Shown here: positions 14,387 to 16,999 of the stretch, piece after piece | How positions within the stretch are numbered: the first letter of the stretch is position 1 | Layout of the letters: each line of letters begins with the position of its first letter | DNA from: Gemmatimonadales bacterium | GTDB lineage: Bacteria > Gemmatimonadota > Gemmatimonadetes > Palauibacterales > Palauibacteraceae | Assembly (NCBI GenBank): GCA_030636765.1 | Contig: DAOVWI010000035.1 | Location: 1-16,999, forward strand | Length of the DNA stretch: 16,999 bases | Reading direction: 5' to 3' | Notes under the pieces: generated by a model | What the model was told of the DNA's origin: nothing | The model's input: the letters and a program-made list of their open reading frames with translations, nothing else | The model's database searches: none | Made by a program: the position numbers and the translations under genes

Positions 14387-15238
14387 ATGAGTTACGCGAA
14401 GACCTTCGGCCTCATGGCGCTCCTGACGGTGCTTTTCGTCGGGATCGCGGGCGTCTTCGGGGGCAGTAACTGGATGGTGGGGGCCCTCGTCTTCGCCGCG
14501 ATCTTCAACTTCGGCAGCTACTGGTTCAGCGACCGGATCGTGTTGCGCATGTACCGGGCGCGGGTGATCGAGCGCGCCGACGCTCCGGAGCTGTACGAGC
14601 TGGTCGATGAGCTGCGGCGGCGGGCGGGGCTGCCGATGCCCACCGTCGCCATCGCGCCGAGCGAGCAGCCGAACGCGTTCGCCACGGGCCGCAGCCCGGA
14701 GCGCGCCGTCGTGTGCGTGACCCAGGGCCTCCTCCGCGCGCTGAGCCGCGACCAGCTGGCCGGCGTCCTCGCCCACGAGCTGGGCCATATCAAGAACCGG
14801 GACATGCTGACGGGCACGGTGGCAGCGACGATGTCTGCCGCCATCGTGACGGTGGCGAGGATCGGCTTCTGGTTCGGGGGCAGCCGGGATCGGGGTGCGA
14901 TCGGGGCGGTCAGCGGGCTCCTGATGCTCATCCTGGCCCCTCTTGCCGCGCTCCTCATCCGCATGGCGATCAGCCGAACCGGCGAGTTCCGGGCCGATCG
15001 AGCGGGAGCGGAGATCACGGGCCGGCCCCTGGAGCTGGCCAGCGCCCTGGAGCGTCTGGAGGCCGGGGCCCGGCGGACGCCGATGCAGGTGAACCCGGCC
15101 GCGGCGCACCTGGCGATCGTGAACCCGCTGCGCGTTGGTGGCGGGCCGGGAGCCGCCTTCTCGTCGCTCTTCCGCAGCCACCCGCCAACCGAGGAGCGCG
15201 TCCGGCGTCTCGAGGAGATGTCCGGCCGGAGTGCCTGA
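14387..15238 (+). CDS. htpX: HtpX-type M48 family membrane zinc metalloprotease
   Basis: HtpX is an inner-membrane zinc protease that degrades damaged membrane proteins, alongside FtsH. The 283-residue product has two N-terminal membrane segments (about 7-24 and 29-46), the zinc motif HELGH (130-134) with the preceding family pattern LAGVLAHELGHIKNRD, two more membrane segments (about 145-163 and 172-194), and the third zinc ligand Glu200 in SRTGEFRADRAGA. The NAFATGR segment (96-102) and the end SHPPTEERVRRLEEM are typical of the family. Length matches HtpX. The ATG start is supported by GGGAGTG upstream. Its 3' end overlaps the next gene by 8 nt. Placed after tamA-tamB, it fits envelope quality control. 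Confidence 0.94.
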   Translation: MSYAKTFGLMALLTVLFVGIAGVFGGSNWMVGALVFAAIFNFGSYWFSDRIVLRMYRARVIERADAPELYELVDELRRRAGLPMPTVAIAPSEQPNAFATGRSPERAVVCVTQGLLRALSRDQLAGVLAHELGHIKNRDMLTGTVAATMSAAIVTVARIGFWFGGSRDRGAIGAVSGLLMLILAPLAALLIRMAISRTGEFRADRAGAEITGRPLELASALERLEAGARRTPMQVNPAAAHLAIVNPLRVGGGPGAAFSSLFRSHPPTEERVRRLEEMSGRSA

Positions 15239-16151
15239 TCTGCCCTACCCGAGCGAGCAGCGGTTCATCGTCCTGATCAATCCGAAGGCGAGCGGCGGTC
15301 GGTCGCCCGACGTCTTGCGCCGGCGGATCGCCGCCGCCTTCGCCGGGCACGACGTGCCGTTCGACCTCATCACGCCGGAGGGCCCCGGCGAGGCGCTCGA
15401 GGTAGCCCACGCCGCGGCGCAGGCGGGAGTCCGGGCGGTCGTGGCGGCGGGCGGCGACGGCACCGTGTCGCAGGCGCTGCGCGGGACGGTCGGCACGGAG
15501 GTTCCCGTGGCCATCCTTCCCTTGGGCACGGGCAACCAGCTCGCCCACAACTTCGACATCCCCGCCTCGCTCGAGGGGGCCGTCCGGGTGGCCGTCGAAG
15601 GCAGGGTGGAGAAGATCGATCTGGGCCGGATGGGCGGTGAGTACTTCGCTCACATCGCCGGCGCCGGGCTGGACGCCGAGCTCATCGCCGCCACGACGAG
15701 CGAGCTGAAGAAGAGTCTGGGGCCGGTGGCGTACGTCGTCGGCGCGCTCCGGCACGTGATCACACCGTCATCGGCGAAGTTCCACATCCGGGCGGATGAC
15801 CACGAGCTGGAGGTCCAGGCCTCCATGGTGCTTCTCGCGAACGCCGGGGGGCTGGCCGTCTCGCCGCTGCCGGGCGGGGTGAAGGTCGGACCACGCATCT
15901 CGTACCAGGACGGCCTCCTGGACGTTTGCATCTTCTCCGCGCAAAAGGCCGCGGACTGGGCAGCGATGCTGTGGCGGGTGGCACGCGAGCAGTACTCGGG
16001 GGACGACCGCATGATCTACCTGCAGGCGAAGCGAGTGACGGTGGAATCGGATCCTCCCGTGGCCGTGCAGATCGATGGGGAGCCGGCGGGCGAGACCCCC
16101 ATGGAGGCGGAGATCTACCCCGCGGCGGGCCGGATGCTGGTTCCCCGCTGA
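15231..16151 (+). CDS. YegS/DgkB/BmrU-family lipid kinase (diacylglycerol kinase catalytic domain)
   Basis: This 306-residue soluble protein carries the diacylglycerol/sphingosine kinase catalytic fold, which phosphorylates a lipid hydroxyl using ATP. Motifs: INPKASGGRS (16-24), VVAAGGDGTVSQAL with the GGDGT nucleotide loop (74-78), PLGTGNQLAHNF (97-108, where most relatives have GTGNDFAR), GAGLDAE (144-150), DGLLDV (228-232) and IDGEP with the probable catalytic Asp282/Glu284. The substrate, diacylglycerol or another lipid, cannot be settled. A role in recycling diacylglycerol is attractive because the nearby Lgt uses phosphatidylglycerol and periplasmic lipid pathways release diacylglycerol, but this is inference. 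The GTG start overlaps htpX by 8 nt and is preceded by GAGGAG. Confidence 0.92.
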   Translation: MPDLPYPSEQRFIVLINPKASGGRSPDVLRRRIAAAFAGHDVPFDLITPEGPGEALEVAHAAAQAGVRAVVAAGGDGTVSQALRGTVGTEVPVAILPLGTGNQLAHNFDIPASLEGAVRVAVEGRVEKIDLGRMGGEYFAHIAGAGLDAELIAATTSELKKSLGPVAYVVGALRHVITPSSAKFHIRADDHELEVQASMVLLANAGGLAVSPLPGGVKVGPRISYQDGLLDVCIFSAQKAADWAAMLWRVAREQYSGDDRMIYLQAKRVTVESDPPVAVQIDGEPAGETPMEAEIYPAAGRMLVPR

Positions 16152-16153
16152 CG

Positions 16154-16999
16154 GTGCGCTCTGTGGTGGGCCGCGCTAACTCGAGCACGGCGAAGGCGTC
16201 CGGCGCGAGTGCGTGCGAGCCCGACAGGCTCGTCGTCCGTGGGGCCCGCGAGCACAACCTTCGCAACATCGACGTCGAGATCCCGCGCGACCGCCTCACG
16301 GTCGTCACCGGCCTCTCGGGCTCCGGGAAGTCCTCCCTCGTGTTCGACACGATCTACGCCGAGGGACAGCGGCGGTACGTGGAGTCGCTCTCGGCCTACG
16401 CCCGCCAGTTCCTCGGCGTTCTCGAGAAGCCGGACGTGGACCAGATCGAGGGGCTGTCTCCGGCGATCGCGATCGAGCAGCGGAGCGCCGGCCGGAACCC
16501 GCGCTCCACCGTCGGCACCGTGACGGAGGTGTACGACTACCTTCGCCTCCTGTGGGCGCGGGCCGGGACGCCGCACTGCCCACGGTGCGGGCGGCCGGTC
16601 CGCCGCCAGTCCGCGAGCGAGATCACCGACCAAGTCCTCTCGTGGCCCGATGGCGCGCGCATCGAGGTGCTGGCCCCCCTCGTGCGAGGCCGGAAGGGCG
16701 AGTTTCGCGAGCTGTTCGAGGAGGCGCTCCGGGAGGGTTTCGTGCGGGCGCGGGTCGACGGCGAGCTGGTCGAGCTCCGGGACCCGCCGAAGCTGAAGCG
16801 GCGGGCCAACCACGACATCTCGGTGCTCGTGGATCGTCTCGTGGTCCGCGGGAGCGACCGGGAGCGCCTCGCCGACTCGATCGAGACGGCGCTGAGGATG
16901 GCGGGCAGCACCGTGGAGGTGCGCCGGGTCGACGGGTTGGCGGCGCCCGACGGCCGGCACCTGTTCAGCGAGCGGTACGCCTGCGCGGTGTGCGAGGTC
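16154..16999 (+). CDS. uvrA: Excinuclease ABC subunit A, N-terminal part (3' end outside window)
   Basis: UvrA is the damage-sensing ATPase of nucleotide excision repair. The first 282 residues are here and run off the window end. They contain LVVRGAREHNLRNI (26-39), Walker A GLSGSGKS (53-60), the strongly conserved YAEGQRRYVESLSAYARQFL (68-87), the Q-loop AIEQR (106-110), GTVTEVYDYLRLLWARAG (121-138), a CPRC pair (142-145), the UvrB-interaction region, and FSERYACAVC (271-280), which begins a zinc module. The start is uncertain: GTG 16154, 2 nt after the kinase stop, gives an N-terminal extension of about 22 residues over E. coli UvrA; GTG 16163 and 16166 are alternatives in the same frame. 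The extension is Ser/Ala-rich and without recognisable features. Confidence 0.95.
   Translation, partial: MRSVVGRANSSTAKASGASACEPDRLVVRGAREHNLRNIDVEIPRDRLTVVTGLSGSGKSSLVFDTIYAEGQRRYVESLSAYARQFLGVLEKPDVDQIEGLSPAIAIEQRSAGRNPRSTVGTVTEVYDYLRLLWARAGTPHCPRCGRPVRRQSASEITDQVLSWPDGARIEVLAPLVRGRKGEFRELFEEALREGFVRARVDGELVELRDPPKLKRRANHDISVLVDRLVVRGSDRERLADSIETALRMAGSTVEVRRVDGLAAPDGRHLFSERYACAVCEV

Noticed and set aside
1..16999. Defence system, prophage, transposon, CRISPR array or secondary-metabolite cluster
   Set aside because: No integrase, transposase, nuclease-helicase, toxin-antitoxin, regularly spaced repeat array or biosynthetic enzyme was found; all but two products (the small membrane protein and, in detail, the PASTA protein) fall in well-known families.

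Overview
The window is a GC-rich stretch (roughly 70% by eye) that carries thirteen protein genes, all on the + strand. The gaps between them range from small overlaps to about 100 bp. I see no tRNA, rRNA, CRISPR array, insertion sequence, phage gene or clear terminator, and no gene-free stretch longer than 300 bp. The TamA/TamB pair shows a diderm bacterium. The gene content and order (fmt-rsmB-PASTA protein, then tsaD-lgt, TamA-TamB, an M48 protease, a lipid kinase and uvrA), together with the codon bias, fit Gemmatimonadota or a nearby phylum. That assignment is inference from memory of gene order, not a search result.

Layout. Positions 1-2744 hold the 3' end of fmt (initiator tRNA formylation), a ThiE/TenI-family protein, the sulfur carrier ThiS, and rsmB (16S rRNA m5C methyltransferase). 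The two thiamin-related genes sit between fmt and rsmB, which are neighbours in many bacteria. Positions 2741-5626 hold a membrane-anchored three-PASTA-domain protein, a YbbR-domain protein and tsaD (tRNA t6A), joined by overlaps or a 1-nt gap. Positions 5628-9722 hold lgt (lipoprotein acylation), a calcineurin-like phosphoesterase, a 63-residue single-TM protein and a TamA-like Omp85 protein. Positions 9739-16151 hold a 1538-residue TamB-like protein, an HtpX-type membrane protease and a YegS/DgkB-type lipid kinase. The window ends inside uvrA.

How they fit together. The set mixes translation (fmt, rsmB, tsaD) with envelope biogenesis and quality control (PASTA, YbbR, Lgt, TamA, TamB, HtpX, lipid kinase). 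The tight packing suggests one or a few long polycistronic units with translational coupling. No internal promoter could be supported.

I did not find an undescribed system here; most of it is housekeeping. The most unusual signal is a set of short direct duplications at gene junctions, several copying the end of the upstream gene: thiE/thiS, thiS/rsmB, PASTA/ybbR and tamB/htpX, with weaker cases at fmt/thiE and the phosphoesterase end. The second is the cysteine pattern of the TamA/TamB pair: eight cysteines in four sequence-adjacent pairs in TamA, and only two, eight residues apart, in all of TamB.
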